In this document: positions 7,886 to 15,280 of the stretch, piece by piece | Layout of the letters: each line of letters begins with the position of its first letter | Numbering within the stretch: the stretch's first letter is position 1 | NCBI GenBank assembly: GCA_036493895.1 | Contig: DASXOZ010000077.1 | Span: forward strand, 1-38,801 | Length of the DNA stretch: 38,801 bases | Source of the DNA: Candidatus Binatia bacterium | Lineage (GTDB): Bacteria; Desulfobacterota; Binatia; UBA1149; CAITLU01 | Direction of reading: 5' to 3' | Translations under genes and position numbers: made by a program | The notes under the pieces: generated by a model | What the model saw: only the letters and a program-made list of their open reading frames with translations | The model's database searches: none | Told to the model about the DNA's origin: nothing

Positions 7886-8851
7886 GTGAACGTGGCAACC
7901 ATGCGGCGCCTTGCCGCTGCTCTTTTCGTCGCCGTCTTCTCGGCAGCACCCGTTTCGCCACTCGCGCTAGCCGCCGACACCCAGGCGAACGCTCCGCGCA
8001 ACGGGTCCCGCTCTCATGCTGCCGACGGGACGATGGTCGTCTACGACGGCGTCAACGAGATGTACGTCGCCCCCGACCGCAAGGATACGTTCTGGATCAA
8101 GAACCGCTTCTACCATTACGAGGCAGGAGTCTGGCTGGCGTCCAACGCAATGGCCGGGCCGTGGGAGATCACGCCCGAGCGCTACGTGCCGGAAGCCGCA
8201 CTCGGACGCTTCGCGCCCCTCAAAGGCGGTGCCACTGCGACGCTCCCGTCGGGACACCAGGCCGTCTTCGAGCCCAGGCTCAAGTCGTACAAGGTCGCCG
8301 GCAAGAAGGGCGTCTTCCTGTTCGACGCGGTTTTCTATCGCTACGACAACGGCCTGTGGCTCGAGTCCGACAAAGAAGACGGCCCCTGGACCCCCGCTTC
8401 TGCGCGGGTGCTTCCGGTGCCTCTGAAGAAGGCGGTTCCGCCGCCGGACGACGGCCAGAGCGTCACGCTGCCGTCGGGAGAGAAGGCCGTCTACGACGCC
8501 AAGTCGCGGGTGTTTTCGCTCGAGGATAAGCCCGACGTGCTGTTGTTCGACGGCGAGTTCTACAAGAAGCAGGACGACAAGTGGCAGGCGTCGTCGACGA
8601 CGTCGTCGGGATTCGAAGAGATCGAGCCGAACAAAGTGCCCGGTCCCGTGCGCATCAAGGATCGCGCGAGCGGGACCGGCACGAAGAAGAACGACAAGAA
8701 GGGCGAGCCGAAAGAGCGCAAGGACAAGGCCGCCGTACAGAAGCGTGAAAAAGACACTTCACGCCCGCGCCGCCGCCAGCAGAACCAGAAGCGCCGCGAA
8801 AAGGGCTCCGGCAAAGACGATTCCCAGCCGCCTCCGACTTCCGGCGACTAG
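7886..8851 (+). CDS. Exported protein with W/Y/G-P-W repeats and basic C-terminal tail
   Basis: Start choice: the GTG at 7886 follows ggag with 8-base spacing; ATGs at 7871 and 7901 are in-frame alternatives. The signal peptide (MRRLAAALFVAVFSAAPVSP) ends near LALA/ADT. Residues 45-255 hold three copies of a roughly 60-residue unit combining a strand pair (e.g. GVFLFDAVFYRYDNGLWL) with a GPW turn (MAGPWEI, EDGPWTP) and a LPSG(H/E)(Q/K)AV strand. This recalls W/Y-repeat periplasmic proteins of unknown function. The last 75 residues are highly charged Lys/Arg/Glu with poly-basic runs, likely disordered. Its 3' end overlaps the convergent crotonase stop by 4 bases. Function not recognised. Confidence 0.78.
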   Translation: MNVATMRRLAAALFVAVFSAAPVSPLALAADTQANAPRNGSRSHAADGTMVVYDGVNEMYVAPDRKDTFWIKNRFYHYEAGVWLASNAMAGPWEITPERYVPEAALGRFAPLKGGATATLPSGHQAVFEPRLKSYKVAGKKGVFLFDAVFYRYDNGLWLESDKEDGPWTPASARVLPVPLKKAVPPPDDGQSVTLPSGEKAVYDAKSRVFSLEDKPDVLLFDGEFYKKQDDKWQASSTTSSGFEEIEPNKVPGPVRIKDRASGTGTKKNDKKGEPKERKDKAAVQKREKDTSRPRRRQQNQKRREKGSGKDDSQPPPTSGD

Positions 8852-9684
8852 TCCGCCCGCTTCTTCCCGATTCTCTCCGAGACGTACGCGCGCATCGCCG
8901 CCAGCGACTCGGGATCCTGGGCGCTGCCGAGCAGCGCATCGCCGTCACCGAAGCTCGTCGTGCCGGCGCTCATTGCGTGCGCGACGGCATTGACGTGTTC
9001 CTTCGTGACGACGATCGGCACCGACGGCTTCGATGCGATCTCGCGTGCGAGGCCTTCCGCTTCACGCTCGACATCACTCGCCGCGACGACGCGATTGACG
9101 AAGCCGATCGACTTCGCTTCGGCGGCGCTGAAGCGGCGGCACGTCATCACGAGCTCCTTGGTAAGCGCGGGTCCGATCTCGCGCACGAGGCGCGGAATTC
9201 CACCCCACGCCAGCGGAATGCCGATGTCGATCTCGGGAATGAACATCACGGTGTCATCGGCGACGACTCGAAGGTCGCACGCCGCCATCAGTACGAGCCC
9301 GCCGCCGACGCTGTGACCGTGCACCTGCGCGATCGTCGTCGCGTGCATCTGCTCGATCGCGTCCGCCATGCGAAGCCCGTACTGGCCCACTTCCCGGCGG
9401 AAAATCCAGCTTTTCCCCGACGCAGGAATGCCGTCCACCAGCGGCGGATCGCGGAGATCGGCGCCGGCGCTGAACGAGCGGCCCTCGCCGCGCACGATCA
9501 CCACGCGCACCTCGCGCTGCTCGTCGAACCAGCGCGCCGCGACGGCAAGCTCGCGCAGCATCGTGGCTCCCATCGCGTTCAGGCGCTCGGGCCGGGCCAG
9601 GGTAAGGCGCCCGAGGCGTGCGTCCACCGGGTCGATCTCGGCCCGCAGCGATTCGAAAGGGGGCGACGGAGGGGTGTCACTCAT
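8848..9684 (-). CDS. Crotonase-family enoyl-CoA hydratase/isomerase (second)
   Basis: 278 residues from the ATG at 9684 (MSDTPPSPPFESL). Crotonase landmarks are present: the A(G)AD oxyanion loop FSAGADLRDPP, QVHGHSVGGGLVLMAACDLRV with the GGG motif, IDIGIPLAWGGIPRLVREIG, and CRRFSAAEAKSIGFVNRVV. The first part is about 20 residues longer than in typical enoyl-CoA hydratases. The predicted role is acyl-CoA hydration or isomerisation in the cytosol; the substrate is not readable. It is clearly divergent from the crotonase at 6315 and not a recent duplicate. Its stop codon overlaps the end of the convergent exported-protein gene, and its start diverges from the membrane-protein gene at 9749 across about 65 bases. 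Confidence 0.88.
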   Translation of the reverse strand: MSDTPPSPPFESLRAEIDPVDARLGRLTLARPERLNAMGATMLRELAVAARWFDEQREVRVVIVRGEGRSFSAGADLRDPPLVDGIPASGKSWIFRREVGQYGLRMADAIEQMHATTIAQVHGHSVGGGLVLMAACDLRVVADDTVMFIPEIDIGIPLAWGGIPRLVREIGPALTKELVMTCRRFSAAEAKSIGFVNRVVAASDVEREAEGLAREIASKPSVPIVVTKEHVNAVAHAMSAGTTSFGDGDALLGSAQDPESLAAMRAYVSERIGKKRAD

Positions 9685-9734
9685 GGGGCGATTGCGTAGC
9701 ACGTCGCAAAGGCGCGAACGAGAGCCGTCCACGC

Positions 9735-9740
9735 TATACT
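9735..9740 (+). promoter_or_regulatory. Possible -10 element (TATACT)
   Basis: TATACT matches the sigma-70 -10 consensus in 5 of 6 positions and lies just upstream of the membrane-protein gene. No good -35 is visible at the right spacing. If used, transcription would start near 9747, making a GTG start at 9749 almost leaderless and favouring the TTG at 9770. Confidence 0.35.
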
Positions 9741-9748
9741 CCGAGGCG

Positions 9749-10453
9749 GTGGCCGGACGGGAAGGCAGCTTGTGGTCGCGGGGCTGGGGCGTGATCGCGC
9801 TTGCGGCGTTCGCCGTGCATCTCGGCGCCTCCGTCTACGAGGCTGCCGTCATCGCGCCGCTGTGGAGCGTTGCACCTCCGAAAAGCGTCACCGCGTGGGC
9901 GTCTCTCCCGATTCGCCCGGACTCCGCGACGTTCTTCCATTCGCTCGTCGCGGTAATCGGCGTTGCATCGCTGATGGCGTGGATCTCGGGACTGAGTGCG
10001 CGCGGATGGCGCAGGTGGTGGCTGACGCTGATGCTCGCATGCGCGGTCGCGCTTGCCGTGATCACGGTGGTGACGGTGATGCCTCTCGAGCGCGAGTTGT
10101 TCGGTGGAGGCGCGCTCGGCGACAAGGATGGAGCGTCGCTCGTCGCGATGACCGGAGACTGGGTGCGCGCAGCGGCATTTCGATTTGCCGCGCTCATCGT
10201 CGGCGCATGGTCGGCGTGGCGCGCGCAGGTTTGCGCAATCGCTTCCCGTCGCGTCGAGCATGCGGTTGCGCATGACGATGCAGCGTTCGTCATTGCCGCC
10301 GAGCCGAGTCGCGCGGTTCGCACCCGCCGGCCCCGCGAATTCTCGTTCGGAGACGAGGACGACGTCGACGTCACCATCGGGGACGAGGCGGTCACGCCTC
10401 GGGACCGCTGGCGACGCTCCCTACCAGGTGGTCGCCGGACAGCCAAAAAATAG
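9749..10453 (+). CDS. Small polytopic membrane protein, DUF1772-like
   Basis: About 234 residues with four predicted membrane segments: GVIALAAFAVHLGASVYEAA, then a region near FFHSLVAVIGVASLMAWISG, LTLMLACAVALAVITVVTVM, and AAAFRFAALIVGAWSAW. The spacing and the GASVYEAAVIAPLWS motif recall DUF1772-type small membrane proteins, but the match is by eye. The C-terminal 70 residues are cytoplasmic, charged and poor in hydrophobics. Start is uncertain: GTG 9749 (used here) or TTG 9770, which has the better SD (gggaagg, 4-base spacing). A terminator follows 15 bases after the stop. Function unknown. Confidence 0.65.
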   Translation: MAGREGSLWSRGWGVIALAAFAVHLGASVYEAAVIAPLWSVAPPKSVTAWASLPIRPDSATFFHSLVAVIGVASLMAWISGLSARGWRRWWLTLMLACAVALAVITVVTVMPLERELFGGGALGDKDGASLVAMTGDWVRAAAFRFAALIVGAWSAWRAQVCAIASRRVEHAVAHDDAAFVIAAEPSRAVRTRRPREFSFGDEDDVDVTIGDEAVTPRDRWRRSLPGGRRTAKK

Positions 10454-10467
10454 GCATTTGCACAGCC

Positions 10468-10494
10468 CCCCGCGTTGACTGGCGGGGTTTTTTT
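10468..10494 (+). terminator. Rho-independent terminator
   Basis: CCCCGC (10468-10473) pairs with GCGGGG (10482-10487) around an 8-nt loop, followed by seven T (10488-10494). It ends the membrane-protein transcript and isolates the HU gene downstream. Confidence 0.88.
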
Positions 10495-10756
10495 GCCGCA
10501 ATATACGCGCCTCGCAGGGCGACGACGCGTTTTTCCTGCGAAACACGGAGCGGCGGCGCCCCGGCGACCGGAGGCGGCTCAAACAACGCCTCCCGGACGC
10601 AGGCATCAGCCGGGCGACGCCAAAGCAGGCTGCCGCCGCACAACAGACCGCGGGCTGACACCCGCGACCAACGCGCGGGCCATCCCGCGCAAGACCGGCC
10701 GAACCCGTTCGGTCCCCGGGCCCCCCCAAGGGCCCAGCAGAAGGAGAAGGAGGCAC
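10495..10756 (+). promoter_or_regulatory. Long structured leader upstream of the HU-family gene
   Basis: No gene is visible in these 262 bases. It contains inverted repeats that would fold in RNA: GGAGGC/GCCTCC (10570-10575 with 10588-10593) and CGCGGG/CCCGCG (10649-10666). It ends in a very strong SD region (aaggagaaggagg). A promoter near the terminator is plausible (TTGACT at 10475-10480, AATATA at 10500-10505) but the spacing of 19 is poor. It resembles no riboswitch class I can name. Confidence 0.45.
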
Positions 10757-11083
10757 ATGGCAAAGAAATCCGCACCCATCGCCGCGGCGATGACCAAGAG
10801 CCAGCTCATGGCATCGATCGCCGAATCCACCAAGCTGTCCAAGCGTCAGGTTGCCGGCGTCGTCGAGTCCCTCGGCGAGCACATCGTCCGTCACCTCAAG
10901 CCGAAGGGCGTCGGCAAGTTCACGCTGCCGGGACTCGCCAAGTTCACGGCCGTGAACAAGCCTGCCCGCAAGGCGCGCAAGGGCGTCAACCCGTTCACGG
11001 GCGAGGAGATCATGATCAAGGCGAAGCCCGCCTCGCGCGGCGTCCGGATCCGTCCTCTCAAGGCCCTGAAGGACCAGGTCTGA
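10757..11083 (+). CDS. HU/IHF-family DNA-binding protein
   Basis: 108 residues from an ATG behind the strong SD aaggagaaggagg. The HU fold is clear: an N-terminal helical part (MTKSQLMASIAESTKLSKRQ), then strands with FTLPGLAKFTAVNKPARKAR, the Arg/Lys-rich DNA-intercalating arm (RKARKGVNPFTGEEIMIKAK, with the conserved NP(F)TGE) and a C-terminal helix starting with RPLKALKD. It bends and coats DNA as a dimer in the nucleoid. It has a 10-residue N-terminal extension (AKKSAPIAAA) relative to classical HU. HU, IHF-alpha and IHF-beta cannot be separated by reading, so no symbol is given. The strong SD suggests high expression. Confidence 0.93.
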   Translation: MAKKSAPIAAAMTKSQLMASIAESTKLSKRQVAGVVESLGEHIVRHLKPKGVGKFTLPGLAKFTAVNKPARKARKGVNPFTGEEIMIKAKPASRGVRIRPLKALKDQV

Positions 11084-11099
11084 GGAAGTTCGGGCTTTC

Positions 11100-11194
11100 G
11101 GTCCGCGATGCGGCCAGGGATGAGGTCTGCCGGCCTCTCCCCGGCCCGTCGCGGACCGGGCGCCGGGCCGGTCGCCGCTATCCGGCCCCGTTTT
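11100..11194 (+). terminator. Hairpin pair between HU and DAHP synthase genes: terminator or attenuator
   Basis: Two stacked inverted repeats occur after the HU stop. GGTCCGCGA (11100-11108) pairs with TCGCGGACC (11149-11157). Then GGGCCGG (11165-11171) pairs with CCGGCCC (11182-11188), followed by CCG and four T (11191-11194). The second hairpin could end the HU transcript or act as an attenuator 34 bases before the aromatic-pathway gene. No aromatic-residue leader peptide is visible. Confidence 0.5.
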
Positions 11195-11227
11195 GACTTC
11201 CCGGCCGAAGTCTCGCACTCCACGCTG

Positions 11228-12322
11228 ATGTTCCATCAGACCGATGATCTTCGGATCGCAGGCCTTCGCCCGCTGATCCCGCCCGAGATCCTGTTCGAAG
11301 AGCTCCCGATCACCGAGAAGGCGTCGACCGTCGTCTCCGACGCCCGCGAAGAGGCCACCCGCATCGTGCGCGGGCAGGACGACCGCCTGCTGGTCATCGT
11401 CGGTCCCTGCTCGATCCACGATCCGGCCGCAGCGCTCGAATACGCCCGGCGGCTATTGCCGGTGCGCCAGCAGCTCGCGGCCGACCTCTGCATCTTCATG
11501 CGGGTCTACTTCGAGAAGCCGCGCACGACGGTCGGATGGAAGGGCCTGATCAACGACCCCGACCTCGACGGCAGTTTCCAGATCAACCGCGGCCTGCGGC
11601 GCGCCCGGCATCTCCTGCTCGAGCTGGCAGAGCTCGCCGTGCCGGCGGGCTCCGAGTTCCTCGACACGATCAGCCCGCAGTTCATCGCCGACCTGATCTC
11701 GTGGGGCGCCATCGGCGCGCGCACCACCGAGAGCCAGATACACCGGGAGCTGGCATCGGGCCTTTCGGTCCCTGTCGGATTCAAGAACGGCACCGACGGC
11801 AACGTCCAGATCTGCATCGACGCGATTCGCGCCGCGGCCGGCGCTCACCATTTCCTGTCGGTCACCAAGCAGGGTCTTTCGGCCATCGTCGAGACCCGCG
11901 GCAACGACGCCTGCCACGTCATCCTGCGCGGCTCGTCGGCCGGCCCGAACCACGACCATGCGACGATCGACAGCCTGGTCGCGAAGCTGCGCGACGCGGG
12001 GGTGTGCGACCGCGTGATGATCGACTGCAGCCACGGCAACAGCCGCAAGGACTACCGGCGCCAGGTCGCGGTGGCCGGCGAAGTCGCCGCGCAGGTCGCG
12101 GCCGGAAACCGCTCGATCTGCGGGCTGATGCTCGAGTCGCACCTGGTGGCCGGTCGCCAGGACCTCGTCCCCGGCAAGCCGCTGGTTTACGGCCAGAGCA
12201 TCACCGATGCCTGCATTTCGTGGGACGAGACGGTGCCGATCCTCGAGCAGGCGGCCGGCGCGGCGAGGCAGAGGCGCGACGCCGCCGACTCGGCGCGGTC
12301 CGCGCGAGGAAGCACGAAGTAG
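11228..12322 (+). CDS. 3-deoxy-7-phosphoheptulonate (DAHP) synthase, class I
   Basis: Condenses phosphoenolpyruvate and erythrose 4-phosphate in the first step of the shikimate pathway; cytosolic. The 364-residue protein aligns from its first residues with the AroF/AroG/AroH type (MFHQTDDLRIAGLRPLIPP). Key segments are present: LLVIVGPCSIHDP (metal/PEP Cys), FMRVYFEKPRTTVGWKG (PEP-binding K-P-R-T), NRGLRRARHLL, GARTTESQIHRELASGLS, FKNGTDG, IDCSHGNSRKDYRRQ (metal His) and GLMLESHL. The last 20 residues form a charged tail beyond the usual end. The start at 11228 was set by homology; the SD is weak. I give no symbol because the feedback type (Phe, Tyr or Trp) cannot be told. The hairpins at 11100-11194 may regulate it. 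Confidence 0.95.
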   Translation: MFHQTDDLRIAGLRPLIPPEILFEELPITEKASTVVSDAREEATRIVRGQDDRLLVIVGPCSIHDPAAALEYARRLLPVRQQLAADLCIFMRVYFEKPRTTVGWKGLINDPDLDGSFQINRGLRRARHLLLELAELAVPAGSEFLDTISPQFIADLISWGAIGARTTESQIHRELASGLSVPVGFKNGTDGNVQICIDAIRAAAGAHHFLSVTKQGLSAIVETRGNDACHVILRGSSAGPNHDHATIDSLVAKLRDAGVCDRVMIDCSHGNSRKDYRRQVAVAGEVAAQVAAGNRSICGLMLESHLVAGRQDLVPGKPLVYGQSITDACISWDETVPILEQAAGAARQRRDAADSARSARGSTK

Positions 12323-12341
12323 ACCGAAGTCGTGCGGGGGT

Positions 12342-13355
12342 TCAGCGCTGGCCTGCAGCGCCGAGCGCCACGCGTGCGGAGCGCCCCTGAGCGATGCTGC
12401 GCAGCTCTTGTCCGACTCCGGCAGCGGTGCGGAAGTCCAGCGGCAGCTCCAGATATACGTGGAGCCAGCTGAGCGAGAACAGCACGATGAGCCCGGTGCC
12501 GTAATCCCACGCGTACAGCGAGACGGACGCGATCCACAGCACGATGTTCGCGATCGACCACGCGCGCGGCACCTTGTGCCACTGGATCACCGAAGTCTTC
12601 GAGAACCAGTTGAGGTAGTGGTACGTGTACGCGAACGCGATGAATCGCATCAGCGCAACGCCTGCGGGCGAGACATACACCGCGTCCGGCTGGTCGATGC
12701 CGGAAATCCCCAGAAACCCCGCCAGCGAGACGTTGACCGGCGCGAACATCTCGTAGGTGTCGTGCACGTACTGGCCGGGCATTGCGGACGGGCCGCCGCC
12801 GACGAGAAAAAAGCTCGCGCTGCACGCGACGAATACCGCAAGCTGCGCCGCGCCCGACGGGCTTCGCCCGCGCAGCGCGCCGTACAGCATGAACAGCGCC
12901 GTGAAGCAGTAAACGTGGATCAGCGTCGGCAGCATCGTCAGCAGCAGGGCCTGTGCTGCGTTGCCGCTGACGATGAGCGGCGCCACCGCGACGGCAGCGG
13001 CGATGAGCGCTGCCCTGGCCGCCAGGCCTGACTGCAGGACCATCGCAGCCGAAGCCGCAAGACTGAGGATCACGAGCCCGGCTGCCCACGGCACCACCCC
13101 GACGAGTCCGTAGCGGTCGACGGCGACGTACTTGAGAGCAAGCAGGACGGCCGTCATCGCGCCGAGCACGAGGTGGTCGCTCTTTCCCGGCGTGAAGTAG
13201 CTGCGGCTGTGCAGCCACGAGATCTGCGTCAGGTAGTGCAGGGGCCCGAGGATCGCGTACGCCAGCAGGAACAGCTGGAACGGCACCGCGAACGCCACCG
13301 CCGTGGCGGCCAGCATCAGTGCAATATTGAGGAAGTTGACCTGCCGAAGCGTCAT
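12342..13355 (-). CDS. Polytopic membrane protein of unknown function
   Basis: 337 residues from the ATG at 13355 (MTLRQVNFLNIALMLAATAV); TTG 13406 and GTG 13394 are in-frame alternatives closer to the repeat array. About nine hydrophobic segments span the chain, with short loops. Conserved-looking polar spots sit at membrane edges: ILGPLHYLTQISWLHSRSYF and FAYTYHYLNWFSKTSVIQWH, both rich in His, Tyr and Trp. That pattern suggests metal or cofactor binding within the membrane, as in membrane di-iron or retinoid/carotenoid-type enzymes, but I cannot assign a family. The gene converges on the DAHP synthase gene with only 19 bases between the stops. A repeat array lies upstream. Confidence 0.72.
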   Translation of the reverse strand: MTLRQVNFLNIALMLAATAVAFAVPFQLFLLAYAILGPLHYLTQISWLHSRSYFTPGKSDHLVLGAMTAVLLALKYVAVDRYGLVGVVPWAAGLVILSLAASAAMVLQSGLAARAALIAAAVAVAPLIVSGNAAQALLLTMLPTLIHVYCFTALFMLYGALRGRSPSGAAQLAVFVACSASFFLVGGGPSAMPGQYVHDTYEMFAPVNVSLAGFLGISGIDQPDAVYVSPAGVALMRFIAFAYTYHYLNWFSKTSVIQWHKVPRAWSIANIVLWIASVSLYAWDYGTGLIVLFSLSWLHVYLELPLDFRTAAGVGQELRSIAQGRSARVALGAAGQR

Positions 13356-13410
13356 GCCGCGCCGCGGATCGTACCCCGGAACGGCGACCGGCACTATGCC
13401 ATCCAATGTA

Positions 13411-13526
13411 TGGGGTCAGGCACCACAGGAATGGGGTCAGGCACCACAGGAATAGGGACAGGCACCGGGCGCCGCAGCGTCGGCAAAATACGCGGCGCGA
13501 CGTACCCGCGCCCGGTGCCTGTCCCC
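13411..13526. repeat. REP-type 21-bp repeat cluster (two sequence variants, inverted pair)
   Basis: Two forward units with the core GGGGTCAGGCACC start at 13411 and 13432. A third forward unit at 13453 carries the variant GGGACAGGCACC, and an inverted copy of that variant, GGTGCCTGTCCC, lies at 13514-13525. The variant pair has extended matching flanks (CACCGGGCGC with GCGCCCGGTG), so it could form a hairpin with a roughly 35-nt loop. It separates two genes on the minus strand. Confidence 0.88.
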
Positions 13527-13532
13527 GTCTGT

Positions 13533-14351
13533 TCAGAGCGGGATCTGCTTGGGAGGACGGATCGTCAGCTCCGCGATGTTCACCCAGATCGGTTGCGTGA
13601 CGGCGAAGAGCACGGCGTTGGCGACGTCCTGCGGGCTCGACAGGAGCTGGCGCATCCGCGGCTGCACGGTTTCCATGACTTCGTCCGGAAGCCGCTCGCC
13701 CTGGCGCACATCGACGTCGGCGCCGGCGGTCTTCAGGAAGCCGGAGATGAAGCCTGGGTCGAAGTTGCGCGCGAAGTTCGTGCCGATCGCGCCGGGACAG
13801 ATGTTGACGACGCGGATGTTGTCGTCCTCCAGCTCGCGGCGCAGCGTGCTCGAGATCGAGCTGACGGCGTGCTTGGTCGACCCGTAGACGCCCGAGTCGC
13901 TGCGATGGGCTGCGATCGACGAAATGTTGACGACGTGCCCCTCGGCGCCGCACTTGCGCATCGCGCGCACCGCTTCCTGGCAACCGACGAGCAGCGCGAG
14001 GATGTTCGTCTCGAGCATCGCCCTCCAGTGCTCCGGATCGCCGTCGAGGATCGGCGCGGGATACGAAAGTCCGGCGTTGTTGACCATGATGTCGAGTCGG
14101 CCGGTCTTCGCGACGGCGTCGGCGACGAGCTTGCGGGTGTCGTCGACCTTGCGGACGTCGCAGACGACGATGTCCGCCTTCCCGCCGGCGGCTTCGATCT
14201 TCTTCTTCGATTCGTCCATCGCGTCGCGGGTGCGACCGGCGAGAATGACGTGGGCACCTGCCGCGCCGAGAGTCTCGGCGATCGAGCGGCCGATCCCGCT
14301 GCTGGCCCCGGTGACGATGGCGGTTTTTCCGGAAAGGGTGACTTGCGACAT
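13533..14351 (-). CDS. Short-chain dehydrogenase/reductase (SDR)
   Basis: 272 residues from the ATG at 14351 with an excellent SD (aggaggag). The classical SDR pattern is complete: TGASSGIG (NAD(P) binding, residues 14-21), NNAG, the catalytic Ser in VVNISSIAAH, YGSTK (catalytic Tyr/Lys) and CPGAIGTNF. AGRTRDAM after the second strand has Arg, suggesting NADP(H) preference. It is probably an oxidoreductase acting on a hydroxyl or keto group of an unknown substrate. It is divergently transcribed from the TetR-GST operon, with repeats and a probable operator between them, so it may be controlled by that regulator. Its 3' end lies 7 bases from the repeat cluster. Confidence 0.92.
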   Translation of the reverse strand: MSQVTLSGKTAIVTGASSGIGRSIAETLGAAGAHVILAGRTRDAMDESKKKIEAAGGKADIVVCDVRKVDDTRKLVADAVAKTGRLDIMVNNAGLSYPAPILDGDPEHWRAMLETNILALLVGCQEAVRAMRKCGAEGHVVNISSIAAHRSDSGVYGSTKHAVSSISSTLRRELEDDNIRVVNICPGAIGTNFARNFDPGFISGFLKTAGADVDVRQGERLPDEVMETVQPRMRQLLSSPQDVANAVLFAVTQPIWVNIAELTIRPPKQIPL

Positions 14352-14396
14352 GGCGGAACTCCTCCTGGAAGACGGGCGCAGTCGTACCCGCCCGGA

Positions 14397-14499
14397 CTTG
14401 TGCGGGCGCCTCGCCCGCTGTGCATCAGGCGCCGTGCGCCCGCTGAGCATCGGGCGCCGTTCGCCCGCTGAGCATCGGGCGCCGTGCGCCCGCTGAGAA
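14397..14499. repeat. Tandem palindromic repeat, 25-bp period (family 2)
   Basis: Three units of 25 bp (starts 14422, 14447, 14472) plus a partial unit before and a stub after. The core CGGGCGCCGTGCGCCCG folds as GGGCGC/GCGCCC with a 3-nt loop. Units differ by one or two bases. It lies between the divergent SDR and TetR genes. The flanks (GAGCA before, GC after the palindrome) match those of the 22-bp repeat at 7763-7871, so both are probably one family with a longer or shorter stem. Confidence 0.8.
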
Positions 14500-14527
14500 T
14501 GGCCCGACGGAACCGAACGCCGGCAAA

Positions 14528-14553
14528 TTGACATTCTGGACGTATTTTGTCAA
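14528..14553. promoter_or_regulatory. Candidate TetR operator overlapping a -35 element
   Basis: TTGACA (14528-14533) and TGTCAA (14548-14553) form a perfect 6-bp inverted repeat separated by 14 bases, in an AT-rich patch that is unusual for this genome. TTGACA is also a perfect sigma-70 -35; possible -10s are CAAATT (17-base spacing) or AATTAT (19). It lies 25 bases before the TetR start, which fits autoregulation and possibly control of the divergent SDR. Confidence 0.55.
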
Positions 14554-14578
14554 ATTATCCCAAGGAAGAAGGAAAAAC

Positions 14579-15280
14579 ATGGTCCGCCCCATCACCGCTA
14601 CACGCGAGCGCATCCTGGCCGCCGCGCTGACCCGCTTCTCCCAGTACGGCTTCCGGCGCACGTCGATGGAAGACATCGCCGCCGAAGCCGGCGTGTCGCG
14701 CGCGTCGCTGTACTCCCAGTTCCAGAACAAGGAAGAGATTTTCCGCAGCCTTGCGGCCCAGCTCCACGACGAGGCCATCGAAGGAGCGGAAGCAGCGTTG
14801 CGGGAGCCGGGCCCCCTGGCCGAGCGTCTGCAGGCCGGCGTCGAGGCCAAAATGCTGCGCTTCCTCGAGATCGGCTATGCCTCCCCGCACGGCAGCGAGC
14901 TGCTCGGCGAGAACACGCGTCTTTGCGGAGACCTCGCTGCTTCGATGGAAGCGCGCTTCGACGAGCTGCTCACTGGCGTGCTGAAGAAAGCCGACCGTGA
15001 TGGCCGGATCGATCTTGCGGGCGCGGGACTGTCCGCTTCGGAGGCCGCCGAACTGCTGGCGCGCTCGATGTCCGGCCTGAAGGGCCCGGGCGTGAGCGCC
15101 GTCACGTATCGAAAACGCCTCGCGGCGCTACTGAGGGTATTCGTGACGGGGCTCGGTGCGCAGGGTTTGGATCCGCAGGCGCGTCCGTGCGACACCGGCG
15201 ACGCTTACAAAACTACCGCGTCCCGCCGCCCGCGCCGCCAAGCCGGGACTCCGCTACGCAAGAGGAGCGCAGGCCGATGA
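14579..15280 (+). CDS. TetR/AcrR-family transcriptional regulator
   Basis: 233 residues from the ATG at 14579 (SD aaggaagaagg). The N-terminal helix-turn-helix is textbook: ATRERILAAALTRFSQYGFRRTSMEDIAAEAGVSRASLYSQFQNKEEIF in residues 6-55. The C-terminal ligand-binding domain is not family-diagnostic, so the inducer is unknown. The extreme C-terminus (from about residue 205) is Arg/Pro-rich and looks like a run-on tail. Its last bases overlap the GST gene start (ATGA), which implies translational coupling. The likely targets are its own promoter and the divergent SDR, through the TTGACA-N14-TGTCAA site. Confidence 0.92.
   Translation: MVRPITATRERILAAALTRFSQYGFRRTSMEDIAAEAGVSRASLYSQFQNKEEIFRSLAAQLHDEAIEGAEAALREPGPLAERLQAGVEAKMLRFLEIGYASPHGSELLGENTRLCGDLAASMEARFDELLTGVLKKADRDGRIDLAGAGLSASEAAELLARSMSGLKGPGVSAVTYRKRLAALLRVFVTGLGAQGLDPQARPCDTGDAYKTTASRRPRRQAGTPLRKRSAGR

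Noticed and set aside
12359..13983. Long minus-strand frame across the membrane-protein and SDR genes
   Set aside because: An Arg/Ala-rich shadow in a high-GC region; the membrane-protein and SDR frames have clear domains.
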